From the NCBI RefSeq assembly GCF_009739515.1, contig NZ_CP046535.1, positions 4,077,501 to 4,141,500 of the forward strand: 64,000 bases of DNA, read 5' to 3'. A program made the translations under genes and the position numbers. The notes below the pieces were generated by a model that saw only the letters and a program-made list of their open reading frames with translations, was not told the origin of the DNA and did not search any database. Source of the stretch: Sphingomonas profundi (GTDB lineage Bacteria > Pseudomonadota > Alphaproteobacteria > Sphingomonadales > Sphingomonadaceae). Shown here in pieces: positions 17,767 to 26,372 of the stretch (position 1 is its first letter; each line of letters starts with the position of its first letter).

Positions 17767-17785
17767 AATAAACAGGATTGACGGC
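17767..17785. promoter_or_regulatory. Shared operator-like motif, site D
   Basis: AATAAACAGGATTGACGGC is the most divergent of the four copies but keeps CAGG-N-TTG and the A-rich left side. It sits in front of the leftward SnoaL-to-SDR operon. Confidence 0.5.
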
Positions 17786-18383
17786 TTTTTTAAAGCGGTT
17801 TTCACCCGGCCGCTCGCCGACCCGCCGTCGCGGAGGTGGGCGATCCGATGGCCGAGTGCACCGCTTCGCCGGCGAAGAGAGCTTGGCGAGCCCACCCACT
17901 GACGCGGGGATCGCACGACCACTTCGCACGAAGTCGCAGCGCATCGATCGTCGTCCAGCCGGCGCCCGACTTACGCGTCCTGACGGGGCGGCGAGGCGAT
18001 CAGCCTGCCGCAATCGGTTCAATGGATAAGCCGGAGTACGGGACCGCGCGATGTGCTCGCAAGGCCGGCATCAGCGCTGGAGGGCCGCACGTCGCCCGGA
18101 CTTGCCCGGAGAAGAAGGCGGGAGTGCCTCTCTTCGGCCGGAAAATGGTGCCCAGAAGAGGAAATCTGATGGACACCTAAGCGATTGAGTTCAAAGCGCG
18201 ATTTTCACCGCCTTCTCGCTGAAAGACAGCTTAGCAGACACAGTCTCGCGCGCAAGCCGCAGTGCAACCCTAGCTTCCAAGCGAACCAGCGAAAAACCTT
18301 CGGATACCTTTGCGAGGACTATATCGCCATTAGCCAGGCCTCGCGAGAGATCGATCGAACATGTTAGAGTTTGCTGCCGTGGA
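17786..18383. other. Non-coding stretch at the left edge of the genomic island
   Basis: No convincing gene is seen. The segment marks the switch from the catabolic cluster to mobile DNA and contains the left 17-bp repeat. A short open frame at 18185-18367 has no ribosome-binding site and no recognisable motif. Base composition becomes more AT-rich after about 18,180. Confidence 0.5.
18143..18159. repeat. Left copy of 17-bp direct repeat (candidate attL)
   Basis: AAATGGTGCCCAGAAGA is repeated exactly at 43653-43669. Both copies are preceded by a GC-rich stretch with GTC..CGGAC and CGGRGA. Read on the minus strand it resembles the 3' end of a tRNA (CTTCTGGGCACCA), but no T-arm precedes it, so it is only a fragment. 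It most likely marks one edge of an integrated element served by the integrase at 42,204. Confidence 0.55.
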
Positions 18384-18458
18384 TGATCGATAGCGCTTCC
18401 ATTTATCGATCACAATTTTATTGATTCATGATCGATAAATCGCCTATATATCGATCAT
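18384..18458. promoter_or_regulatory. Cluster of TATCGATCA sites before fic
   Basis: Four copies of TATCGATCA or its complement lie in 75 bp (18384-18392, 18404-18412, 18429-18437, 18450-18458). The middle pair forms a perfect 12-bp inverted repeat (ATTTATCGATCA, 18401-18412 against 18429-18440). The last copy runs into the fic start codon. This looks like a cooperative operator, perhaps bound by the C-terminal winged-helix part of the Fic protein itself. Confidence 0.65.
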
Positions 18459-19599
18459 GACGTGGAATTGGCAGCAGCCGGACTGGCCAAATTTCTCCTG
18501 GGATGCGCCTCGGCTGCAGAAGGCCGAAGCCTTATTTCTTGAAGGCGTGGGCATCGCGATCGGCGTATCACGACATCTGGACGAAGCTGACCGCAGCAGC
18601 CTTGAGATCGAGTTGATGAGCCATGAGGCCATCGACACCTCGGCGATCGAAGGAGAAACGCTCGATCGCGACAGCGTCCAATCTTCGATCCGCCGGCACC
18701 TGGGGCTCGCCGGGGATCAACGACGGGTAAAGCCGGCCGAGGCCGGCATCGCCGAGATGATGGTCGATCTTTACGAGCGTGTCGCCGAGCCGCTGGATCG
18801 AGCAACTCTCGACCGATGGCATCGTCATGTCGTCAATGGCCGCACCGATCTTGCAGACATCGGTCGCTACAGAAGCGGCGGTGACCCTATGCAGATCGTA
18901 TCCGGGCCGATCCATCGACCGAAGATCCATTTCGAAGCGCCGCCTGCGGCGCGGGTCGAAGAGGAGATGGTGGGGTTCCTGACGTGGATCGAACGAAGCC
19001 GGCCGGGCGGGTCAACACCGATTACACCGCTGACGCGGGCTGGTCTTGCGCATATCTGGTTCGAGAGCATCCATCCTTACGAAGACGGCAATGGCCGGAT
19101 CGGTCGCGCCATCAGCGAGAAGTTGCTCGCCCAGGGCCTGCATACCCCGATCGTCACCGGCATGGCGAGCACCCTGCTGGCGCACCGCAAAGCCTATTAC
19201 GCCGCGCTCGAGCGTGCCCATGGCGCGCTGGAGATCACCGACTGGCTGTTGTGGTTCGCGGCCAAGGCGATCGAAGCCCAGCGTCGGACGCTTCGGCAGG
19301 TCGAGTTCGTCCTGGCCAAGGCGCGCGTCATGGAAGGCCTGCGCGGCAAGCTCAATGATCGTCAGGAACGCGCGATGTTACGGATGTTCGCCGCGGGGCC
19401 GGATGGCTTTGTCGGTGGCCTCAGCGCCGCCAACTATATGACCATCACCGGTGCTCCGACGGCGACGACGACGCGCGACCTCGCCGCTCTGGTCGGGCTC
19501 GGCGGGCTGGTGCGAACCGGCGAGCAGAAAGGGACACGCTATTGGCTCCCCATCGAAACCGCCCCGATCGGTTCTGTCGAGATTGCCGATCTCGCCTGA
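18457..19599 (+). CDS. Fic-family protein with N-terminal DUF4172 domain
   Basis: A 380-residue class II Fic protein. The Fic fold transfers AMP or another nucleotide part onto target proteins. The N-terminal region (NWQQPDWPNFSWD) is the DUF4172-type domain and carries the inhibitory motif TSAIEGE (about residue 66). The catalytic loop is HPYEDGNGRIGR (about 203), a close variant of HPFxDGNGR. The C-terminal third looks like a winged helix (MTITGAPTATTTRDLAALVGLGGLV). It is transcribed rightward and converges with the unknown gene at 19,647. Repeated TATCGATCA sites precede it. It is cargo of the genomic island and related in architecture to the Fic protein at 23,484. Confidence 0.9.
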   Translation: MTWNWQQPDWPNFSWDAPRLQKAEALFLEGVGIAIGVSRHLDEADRSSLEIELMSHEAIDTSAIEGETLDRDSVQSSIRRHLGLAGDQRRVKPAEAGIAEMMVDLYERVAEPLDRATLDRWHRHVVNGRTDLADIGRYRSGGDPMQIVSGPIHRPKIHFEAPPAARVEEEMVGFLTWIERSRPGGSTPITPLTRAGLAHIWFESIHPYEDGNGRIGRAISEKLLAQGLHTPIVTGMASTLLAHRKAYYAALERAHGALEITDWLLWFAAKAIEAQRRTLRQVEFVLAKARVMEGLRGKLNDRQERAMLRMFAAGPDGFVGGLSAANYMTITGAPTATTTRDLAALVGLGGLVRTGEQKGTRYWLPIETAPIGSVEIADLA

Positions 19600-19646
19600 G
19601 TTGGCCGTTGGTGGACGGAAACGGTTCGTGTTCTTCCAACAATCGG

Positions 19647-20888
19647 TCAATAGTAGCCATAGGGCGGCCGAAAGGCGTGATCATCGTCGTCGCCAAACAG
19701 CTTCTGTTTCTCGAACCGCTGCTCGAGTCCGTCGGTCGAAAGCGCCGCTTCGCGTGATGCCGGTCGACGCTCGGCCAGTCCGAGGAATTCGGTGACGCGG
19801 CCGGTACTTCCCGACATTTCCTCATCGCGCAAATTCGCGACCAGCCTCCTCAGTCGATCAAGCGAGGCCATCTCTTCGAGCACCTCGTCCAGTGCTTTAC
19901 CGCGGCGCTCGGCGATATGGTCCCTGCGAAGGGCGAGCTCGCGCAATCGCCGCTCCTCCTCGCGTTGCCGTGCCTGTTCCTCGCGCTTAACCTGATCGTC
20001 CTTCTTCGCCGCCGCCAGCACCGCGATGCCGACCGCGATATCGCTGGCCATGTTCTCGATCCGCTGGACCTTCGCATCCTTGAAGGAACGCCGCGGGCTG
20101 CCGCCCAGCAGATAGGAGTGCTCCAGTTCGAACACGAGTTGGCCGGTGGGATGATAATCCCATTCGGGACCGCGCAAGGATGAGAAGCTGAAATCGTCGT
20201 CATCCCAACTGCCGGGGTTGTTCCAGCGGCGCGCTCGGCGCTTTCGGGCCGCCTCCTGCTCGGCGAGCTCCTTCTCGGTCGGCACATGCTTTTCGCGTCG
20301 AACACCCTCGCTGATCGAAAAGCCGATCGTCTCACCCTCGCATTGGAAGCTCGCGGACTTCTCGCCTCGCACCAGCTTAATCCCCAGCGCTTCCGCTGCC
20401 GCCGCGATACGGCCGAGCGCTAGTTCCAAGCGGTCGATCGAGGCCGGCGCGACGTTGACCTTGACCACGTTCAAACCTTCGACCGTGACGAGCCCGTTGA
20501 TTGACGAAGGCTTCGCCTTGCGGAGCTGGGAGATCGTCCGATCGACGATCGGGTTTGTTGGCAAGACCGCCTCCGCGTCGATGGACGATGCGAGCAGTCG
20601 TGCGTTCTCACGTGTGGTCGCGATCAACTCGGGCTCGGGCCGAAGTTCGCCAGCCGCAATCGTAATTCTGTCCGATATCCCAGCCTTCGCTTTTGGCAGC
20701 GGAGTTTGCTTGACCGTCTTGCCCGCGGCCTTCTTCGCCCACCATCCCAGCGGCGGGTTCGGGATATCATGCTTCTTGCAGATCTTGTGGAGGGCAACGT
20801 CTGAGAGCGCGAACTCCTTCGCCAAGTGGGTGATGGGTTTCGACCACACCAGATCGTAGAATTCCTGCCGGGTAAACACCCTCGACAT
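19647..20888 (-). CDS. Conserved unknown protein with HTH-like N-terminus (copy 1)
   Basis: A 413-residue protein of unknown function. The first 70 residues (FYDLVWSKPITHLAKEFALSD, LHKICKKHDIPNPPLGWW) look like a homeodomain-like helix-turn-helix. The middle contains EADD-like acidic and Lys/Arg-rich charged stretches (AEQEAARKRRARRW). Near the end is a coiled, Arg/Glu-rich helix (KREEQARQREEERRLRELALRRDHIAER). The extreme C-terminus is DDDDHAFRPPYGYY. A second copy, similar over its whole length, lies at 43,813. An IS21-family element ends about 9 bp upstream of the start codon and must have removed or replaced the native promoter. No function is assigned. Confidence 0.8.
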   Translation of the reverse strand: MSRVFTRQEFYDLVWSKPITHLAKEFALSDVALHKICKKHDIPNPPLGWWAKKAAGKTVKQTPLPKAKAGISDRITIAAGELRPEPELIATTRENARLLASSIDAEAVLPTNPIVDRTISQLRKAKPSSINGLVTVEGLNVVKVNVAPASIDRLELALGRIAAAAEALGIKLVRGEKSASFQCEGETIGFSISEGVRREKHVPTEKELAEQEAARKRRARRWNNPGSWDDDDFSFSSLRGPEWDYHPTGQLVFELEHSYLLGGSPRRSFKDAKVQRIENMASDIAVGIAVLAAAKKDDQVKREEQARQREEERRLRELALRRDHIAERRGKALDEVLEEMASLDRLRRLVANLRDEEMSGSTGRVTEFLGLAERRPASREAALSTDGLEQRFEKQKLFGDDDDHAFRPPYGYY

Positions 20889-21100
20889 TGATTAGACTGT
20901 CAATCGGCTCGGGAAGTTGACCCCGTATCGGCGTGCAAGTTTGACCCCCTTTTCTGATGGCAGCCGGGTTGTCCCGGTAGTCCACAGGAGGGCCCCGCGG
21001 CCGGCGCCGCGCGCCGCCACGAGCGCAGGCGGTGACGGCCGTGGAGGTGCCTGTGGCCCCACCGGGTCAACCCGGGGGATGGGGGTCCGGGGGAAGGGTT

Positions 21101-21835
21101 TCAGGCGGCTTCGCGGTTCTTGAAGCGCCAGCTCTCGTTGCCGGTCTCGACGATGTCGCAGTGGTGGGTGAGCCGGTCGAGGAGCGCGGTCGTCATCTTG
21201 GCGTCGCCGAAGACCGTGGGCCACTCGCCGAAGGCAAGGTTGGTCGTCACCACCACCGAGGTCTGCTCGTAGAGCTTGCTGACGAGGTGGAAGAGCAACT
21301 GGCCGCCCGAGAGCGCGAAGGGCAGGTAGCCAAGCTCGTCGAGGATGACGAGGTCGAGCCGCGACAGGTGGTCGGCGATGCGCCCGGGGCGCCTGGCACG
21401 GGCCTCGGCCTCGAGCTGGTTCACGAGGTCGACGGTGTTGTAGAAGCGGACCCTCGCTCCGCCCCGCACGCAGGCACGGCCCATGGCGATGGCGAGATGC
21501 GTCTTGCCCGTCCCGGTGCCGCCGACCAGCACGACGTTGCGCTGCGCTTCGAGGAAGGCACCCGTGCCGAGATCGCGGACCAGGCCTTCGTTGATGCCGG
21601 TGCCGGCGAAGTCGAAGTCGGCGAGCTCCTTGGCGAGCGGCAGCTTGGCGGTCGTCATCTGGTAGCGGATGGAGCGGGCCTGCTTCTCGTCTATCTCGGC
21701 CTTGAGCAGGTCGCCGACGACGCGCTGAGCGGAGTGCTGCCGCTTCACGGCATCGGCGACGACCTCGTCATAGGCATGGCGCATGCCGACGAGCTTCAGC
21801 GTTCCCATCATCTCCAGGATGGCGTGACGTTCCAT
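21101..21835 (-). CDS. istB: IS21 helper ATPase IstB
   Basis: A 244-residue AAA+ ATPase that helps the IS21 transposase select target DNA. The N-terminal helical domain ([20 protein letters not shown]) is followed by Walker [14 protein letters not shown] (about residue 104) and Walker [13 protein letters not shown] (about 165). Later motifs [12 protein letters not shown] and [13 protein letters not shown] are typical of DnaC-like IstB proteins. It appears intact. The start overlaps the end of istA by about 68 bases. Confidence 0.92.
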   Translation of the reverse strand: MERHAILEMMGTLKLVGMRHAYDEVVADAVKRQHSAQRVVGDLLKAEIDEKQARSIRYQMTTAKLPLAKELADFDFAGTGINEGLVRDLGTGAFLEAQRNVVLVGGTGTGKTHLAIAMGRACVRGGARVRFYNTVDLVNQLEAEARARRPGRIADHLSRLDLVILDELGYLPFALSGGQLLFHLVSKLYEQTSVVVTTNLAFGEWPTVFGDAKMTTALLDRLTHHCDIVETGNESWRFKNREAA

Positions 21836-23332
21836 AAGGCCTCCTCAGGCTGTCGTAGCGGGCGCAGTCGGCGACGGGCTCGCGGGCGAGCCGCAGAGCC
21901 TCGGGCGTGGCGATGCTGGCGGGCGCGGCGGTCTGGCGCTGGCGGGTGAGCACGTTGAGCACGACGTCACGGCTGACGGTGCCGCCGGCCAGCGCCTCGG
22001 CACAGGCCGCCTCGACGGCGTCCAGTCCGTCCGTCGTCACCGCCGCCAGGATGCCCACCATCTGGCGGTCGCCGTCGGCATGGCCCGCCAGCCTCCGCCT
22101 GACGCGTTCCAGCGCCACCGGCAGCGGCCAGTCCTTGAAGGGCGCACCGTTCCTCAGCGCACCCGGCTTGCGCTCGAGGACCGGCACATAGTGCCAAGGG
22201 TCGTAGACCGTTTGGTCGCGCCCGAAGCGCCGGGCATGCTCGCCGACGACTTCGCCGTCCTGCCGGATGACGATGCGCTCGGCATAGGCGTGCACCTCGA
22301 CCGGGCGCCCGCCGCCTTCGCGTGCACCGAGTATTTGTTGTAGTCGAAGCGGACCAGCAGCGTCTTCGACACCGCCGCCGGCAAGGCGTGGAAGCCGTCG
22401 AAGGGACCACGGTAGGCGATGAGCGCAGGCTGGTCGGCCGCCTCGAACACCTGCCAGACTGTGTAGTCCCTGAGCTCGGGATGCGCGGCACGCTGGGCAT
22501 GGGCGGTGCAGCGGTCGAGCAGCCAGGCGTTGAGCTCGTCGTAGCTCCTGAAGCGCAGCCGCGGCGTGAAGAAGCGCTCGCGCACGAGCCCGACCTGGTT
22601 CTCGACCTGGCCCTTCTCCCAGCCCGATGCCGGCGTGCACGCCACCGGCTCGACGAGGTAGTGGCCGCACATCTGCTGGAAGCGGCGGTTGTAGCGCCGC
22701 TCACGACCGACGAAGATGGCGTCCACCGCGGTCTTCATGTTGTCGTAGATGCCGCGCTGACAGGCGCCGCCGAAGAAGGCGAACGCCCGGTCGTGGGCGT
22801 CGAACACCATCTCCTGGCTCTCGCGCGGATAAGCTCGCACGAAGAACATCCGGCTGTGGCAGAGCCGCATGTGCGCAACCTTCACCGTCGTCGTCGCGCC
22901 GGCGATGACGACGACCTCGTGGCTCCAGTCGAACTGGTAGGCCTCGCCGGGCGCGAAGCTCAGCGGCACGTAGGCCGCGGCCGTGACCGCCGACCGCTCA
23001 CGCTGCCATGCCGTGGCATAGCGACGCACGGCATCGTAGCCGCCGCGGTAGCCCAGCCCCTGCAGCTCCTCGTACACCCGGACCAGCGTCAGGCGCTCGC
23101 GCCGCTGCTTGCGCTCGTTGGCCTCCAGCAGCCGCTCGAGATCCGCCGACCATGGCCCGAGCTTCGGCAGCGGCTGCACCGTCCGCTCGTAGGAGAAGTC
23201 CGTCTCGCCGGACCGCAGCACCTTGCGCACCGTGTTCCGCGACACCCGCAGGTCGCGCACGATCTCCTTGATGCTCTTACCCTTGACGTAGAACTCGCGC
23301 CGGATGCGCGCCACCGTCTCCACGACCAGCAT
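21768..23332 (-). pseudogene. istA: IS21 transposase istA, frameshifted
   Basis: A DDE transposase with an N-terminal HTH (IKEIVRDLRVSRNTVRKVL) and catalytic residues in YQFDWSHE, IYDNMKTAVD and GWEKGQVENQ. The frame is intact from 23332 to about 22320, where YSVHA switches to another frame that continues as GGGRPVEVHAYAERIVI to the usual C-terminus at 21768. Loss of one base in the GCGAAGGCGG stretch explains this. Unless it is a sequencing error, the element can no longer move by itself. Confidence 0.8.
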
Positions 23333-23483
23333 TCTCCCCGACCGCTCCTGCGCAAAGCGCCGGGCGTGAACCGCTCAGTTCAGGGGGGTCAATTTTGCAC
23401 GCCGATCAGCCCCGAACGGGGTCAACATTGCACGCTGATTCACAATCAGGGTCGAATCACCCTGTATCACGCCCCCGGATGGG

Positions 23484-24614
23484 TCAAGATCGAACGCCAT
23501 GAAACGGTAACGGCGCCTCTGGGACCAAGGAGTAGCTCGTGCTGCGACCACCCGCCGCATCCCGCTCAAGGATGCCCCGCGCGACAAGATCGTTGATGTC
23601 GCGCAACGCCGTATCGGACGACGCCTTGGTGATCGCCGCCCATTTGGCGTTGGTCAGCTTGCCCTCGAAACCCTCCAGCAGCCGGTTGACGACCTTCCGC
23701 TGCCGATCGTTCAACGACTGCCCCGCCATCGAGTCCCAGAAACGAGCCTTGCGCATGACGTTCGCCAGGATCGTCTCGGCCCCGTCAAAGGCGCGATCGA
23801 GGCAGCCGATGAACCACAGGAGCCACGGCGTGATGTCCAGGCCGCCTTTCTGCGTCGATTCCAGCGTATCGTAATAGGCCTTCCGCTCGGTGCGGATTTG
23901 CGCGGACATGCTGTAGAAACGCTGGGCGGTGCCTTCGGCGCGGGCCAGCGCCAGATCAGCGATGGCCCGCGCGATGCGCCCGTTGCCGTCATCGAAGGGG
24001 TGGATGGTCACGAACCACAGATGCGCGACTGCCGCCTTCACCACCGGATCGGGCGTCGCCGTCTCGAACCAATCGAGAAAGCGGGCCATTTCCTCGTCCA
24101 TCCGCTCCGATGCTGGGGCCTCATAATGGACGCGTTCGCGGCCGATCGGGCCGGAGACGACCTGCATCGGGCCGCCCTCAACGCCCCGCCATGCGCCCAC
24201 GGTGATGCGGCTCATGCCACTGCGCCCGGTCGGAAACAGCGCTGCGTGCCAACCAAAAAGCCGTTCGGCGGTCAGCGGCTGGGTATAGTTCTGCGTGGCG
24301 TCGAGCATCATTTCCACAACGCCTTCGACATTGCGATCAGACTCGACCAGCCCGCCAATGTCCATGCCGAGGCGACGGGCGATGGACGAACGCACCTGCT
24401 CGCGGTCCAGCACTTCGCCTTCGATCTCACTGGATTTCAGGACATCCTCGGTCAGCGCGTGAAGCACGGCCTCCGCGCGGAGCGGGAAGCCAAGCGCCTC
24501 CATATGGCCGATCAGCCGCCCCTGCCGATGGCGCACGGCGGCGAGCAGTTGAGCGAGCGCCGCATCGCTCCACGTGAGTTCGGGCCAGTCCTGTAGCTCA
24601 TGGATGTAAGTCAT
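23484..24614 (-). CDS. Fic-family protein with N-terminal DUF4172 domain (second)
   Basis: A 376-residue Fic protein of the same architecture as the one at 18,457 but clearly different in sequence. The N-terminus reads MTYIHELQDWPELTW, the inhibitory motif is SSEIEGE (about residue 64), and the catalytic loop is the classic HPFDDGNGRIAR (about 195). The C-terminal domain (LTNAKWAAITKASSDTALRDINDLVARGIL) resembles a winged helix. The Met at 24614 is chosen because it begins the conserved domain; an upstream extension lacks homology. An inverted repeat TCACTGCA...TGCAGTGA lies upstream. It is island cargo, perhaps a self-regulated toxin-like enzyme. Confidence 0.9.
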   Translation of the reverse strand: MTYIHELQDWPELTWSDAALAQLLAAVRHRQGRLIGHMEALGFPLRAEAVLHALTEDVLKSSEIEGEVLDREQVRSSIARRLGMDIGGLVESDRNVEGVVEMMLDATQNYTQPLTAERLFGWHAALFPTGRSGMSRITVGAWRGVEGGPMQVVSGPIGRERVHYEAPASERMDEEMARFLDWFETATPDPVVKAAVAHLWFVTIHPFDDGNGRIARAIADLALARAEGTAQRFYSMSAQIRTERKAYYDTLESTQKGGLDITPWLLWFIGCLDRAFDGAETILANVMRKARFWDSMAGQSLNDRQRKVVNRLLEGFEGKLTNAKWAAITKASSDTALRDINDLVARGILERDAAGGRSTSYSLVPEAPLPFHGVRS

Positions 24615-24649
24615 AATCACCGCTTCCTCTGCGGTTTTATGGCAGCCAA

Positions 24650-24691
24650 TCACTGCACACGCAAAGATATTTGCCGCATAATATGCAGTGA
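24650..24691. promoter_or_regulatory. Inverted repeat upstream of second fic gene
   Basis: TCACTGCA (24650-24657) and TGCAGTGA (24684-24691) are perfect complements flanking an AT-rich spacer with ATATTT and CATAAT. The position is right for an operator around the promoter of the leftward fic gene. Confidence 0.5.
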
Positions 24692-24842
24692 ATAGGCGCT
24701 TCAATCGCCGCCTCTCACCATCACATAAAAGCCGACGTTAGAAAGGCGACGACCATGGGTTTGGAATAGTGGCGCCGTCGCGGTCAGCACCCAATCGCCC
24801 CACTTCCAATTTCGTTTTGGAGCCTTATCTTGCCAGGAACAA

Positions 24843-26315
24843 ATGGGGGTCATAATGCTGTTATCTCAGGCCTTAGGTATCAATATCAGCCAGCCTATGC
24901 TGGATTTTGTTGACATTGATCTGCACAAAGATTTCCAATTATACATTGATCCTGTTGGATTTCTTGAGCCGAAAGAGCCGTTCGCGCAGGAATGCCAAGA
25001 CGATTTGAGGGACTTTTTTGAAGCGGTTCTTCAAACCATCATGGCTGGCGACATGGCCAAGGGTGAAGCGCTCCTTGCTGCTCTCCAAGAGCCAAATGAA
25101 ACCCATCTAGGCGTTTCGGATGGCGAGCCTCGTGGCAGGGGCATCGGTCATCAGCAGGCCCAACAACTGCTTCAAAACCTTGCGAGCAGTCCCGCCGCGA
25201 AAACTGGCCTTTTGCGCGATTTGACGGACTGCGCTTTGTTCATCGACAACATCGGCGCAGACAAAATTTCTGACATAACAACGAATATCATTCGGCGAAA
25301 TCTGATCGAATACACGCAACAGCAATTCGAATTTCATAACATTCCCTTGAACACCAATCTGCCCACCGGACGACTTTGGGTGCGAGGCGAGAGCAGATGG
25401 GAGACTGGGACCTTCGACCGGATACCCTTGGTTGAGGGCAAGCGGGTTCTTCTCATACCCAAGCGCTATGTCCGTTGGCGCGGAGGGATGCAGCAGCTCG
25501 CAACGCACTATTACACGCACTTCGTCACCAATTTTGTCCGCGACGAGCAACTTCGAACGAACGGCCATCTCGTAAAGGTGATAAAGACCAAAAAAGGAGA
25601 GAAAAAAGAGGTTTATAAGAAAGATATCAAAAAGGATATGCCGCCAACCAAGCAAAATCTGGCTCGATTCTCGGTTGAGCATCCGCAAGAATATCGGAAA
25701 TTCAAAGAGGTCATTCAACGCAAAGGGTCCATTGGCCTTCGTAAGCTCGTGGAGCTTGATAGCACTCAATTCAACGAGGGCGATTTCAACAAGGGCCTAC
25801 AAGAATTACTGCAAGCGCTACCGACCGGGCGGCAAAACGCCACAAACTATCATCACCTTATATCTGGCGTGCTGACCTACCTTTTTTATCCACACCTCAT
25901 TACTCCAACCATAGAGTTGGACATCAATCAGGGCCGGAAACGCATCGACATTGCGTTCGCTAATGCAAGCCAAGCGGGTTTCTTCGCAGACCAACGCGGC
26001 GACCCGTTTTTACAGGCCCGAGAAATCATGGTGGAATGCAAAAATTATGCGGAGGATTTAGCGAACAACGAGATAGATCAGATGATTGGCCGCTTCGACC
26101 CGAGGCGGGGTAGGCTAGGCATTATCGTCTGTCGTTCAATCCTAGACCCGCAGCGGCTGCTTGAGCGATGCCGTGATGCCTTCCGTTCCCAACAGGGCGC
26201 CATATTGGTCTTCACTGACGACGATTTCCAGACACTTTTGAATGCTCACGACATTGCGCGTGAACCGGCATTACAAACAATGTGCCGGGCCAAATTTCGC
26301 GAGTTGTTGCATTGA
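24843..26315 (+). CDS. Unknown protein with C-terminal PD-(D/E)XK-like nuclease signature
   Basis: A 490-residue protein, more AT-rich than all its neighbours, which points to recent transfer. The first 250 residues are unrecognised. They contain a Lys-rich patch (KTKKGEKKEVYKKDIKKD, about 249-266) that could touch nucleic acid. The C-terminal part has the arrangement of a PD-(D/E)XK nuclease core: GRKRIDIAF (about 366), then IMVECKNY (about 397) with E-x-K, then NEIDQMIGRFDPRRG. The start is ATG 24843 (AGGA just upstream) or ATG 24858 (GGGGG upstream). It converges with the GIY-YIG gene of the adjacent operon. It may be a stand-alone defence nuclease. Confidence 0.75.
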   Translation: MGVIMLLSQALGINISQPMLDFVDIDLHKDFQLYIDPVGFLEPKEPFAQECQDDLRDFFEAVLQTIMAGDMAKGEALLAALQEPNETHLGVSDGEPRGRGIGHQQAQQLLQNLASSPAAKTGLLRDLTDCALFIDNIGADKISDITTNIIRRNLIEYTQQQFEFHNIPLNTNLPTGRLWVRGESRWETGTFDRIPLVEGKRVLLIPKRYVRWRGGMQQLATHYYTHFVTNFVRDEQLRTNGHLVKVIKTKKGEKKEVYKKDIKKDMPPTKQNLARFSVEHPQEYRKFKEVIQRKGSIGLRKLVELDSTQFNEGDFNKGLQELLQALPTGRQNATNYHHLISGVLTYLFYPHLITPTIELDINQGRKRIDIAFANASQAGFFADQRGDPFLQAREIMVECKNYAEDLANNEIDQMIGRFDPRRGRLGIIVCRSILDPQRLLERCRDAFRSQQGAILVFTDDDFQTLLNAHDIAREPALQTMCRAKFRELLH

Positions 26316-26372
26316 AGATCGGCAAATCTATCCTCGCTCCTGACGCGCTTGCGCAGAGTTCGGCCAGAAATA

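Larger units (their letters stand above)
20898..23444 (-). mobile_element. IS21-family insertion sequence (2.55 kb)
   Basis: The ends read TGTCAATCGGC... on the left and, in complement, TGTGAATCAGC... on the right. Each is followed by an internal repeat, GTTGACCCCG, and then by ATCGGCGTGCAA with TTGACCCCC. These nested terminal repeats and the istA-istB order are typical of IS21 elements. I see no clear target duplication (left flank ATTAGAC, right flank ATCAGGG). The element separates an unknown gene from its upstream region, and its istA is frameshifted. Confidence 0.85.

Noticed and set aside
18101..18180. Possible tRNA gene at the left repeat
   Set aside because: Only a CTTCTGGGCACCA-like 3' end is present; no T-arm, anticodon arm or D-arm can be folded.
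18185..18367. 60-codon frame in the left island edge
   Set aside because: No ribosome-binding site, no motif, and composition unlike neighbouring genes.
20880..23460. Target-site duplication of the IS21 element
   Set aside because: Left flank ATTAGAC and right flank ATCAGGG do not match; old insertion, different exact ends or later rearrangement are possible.
22322..23596. Long plus-strand frame across istA
   Set aside because: Antisense to the transposase, with no motif; composition shadow.
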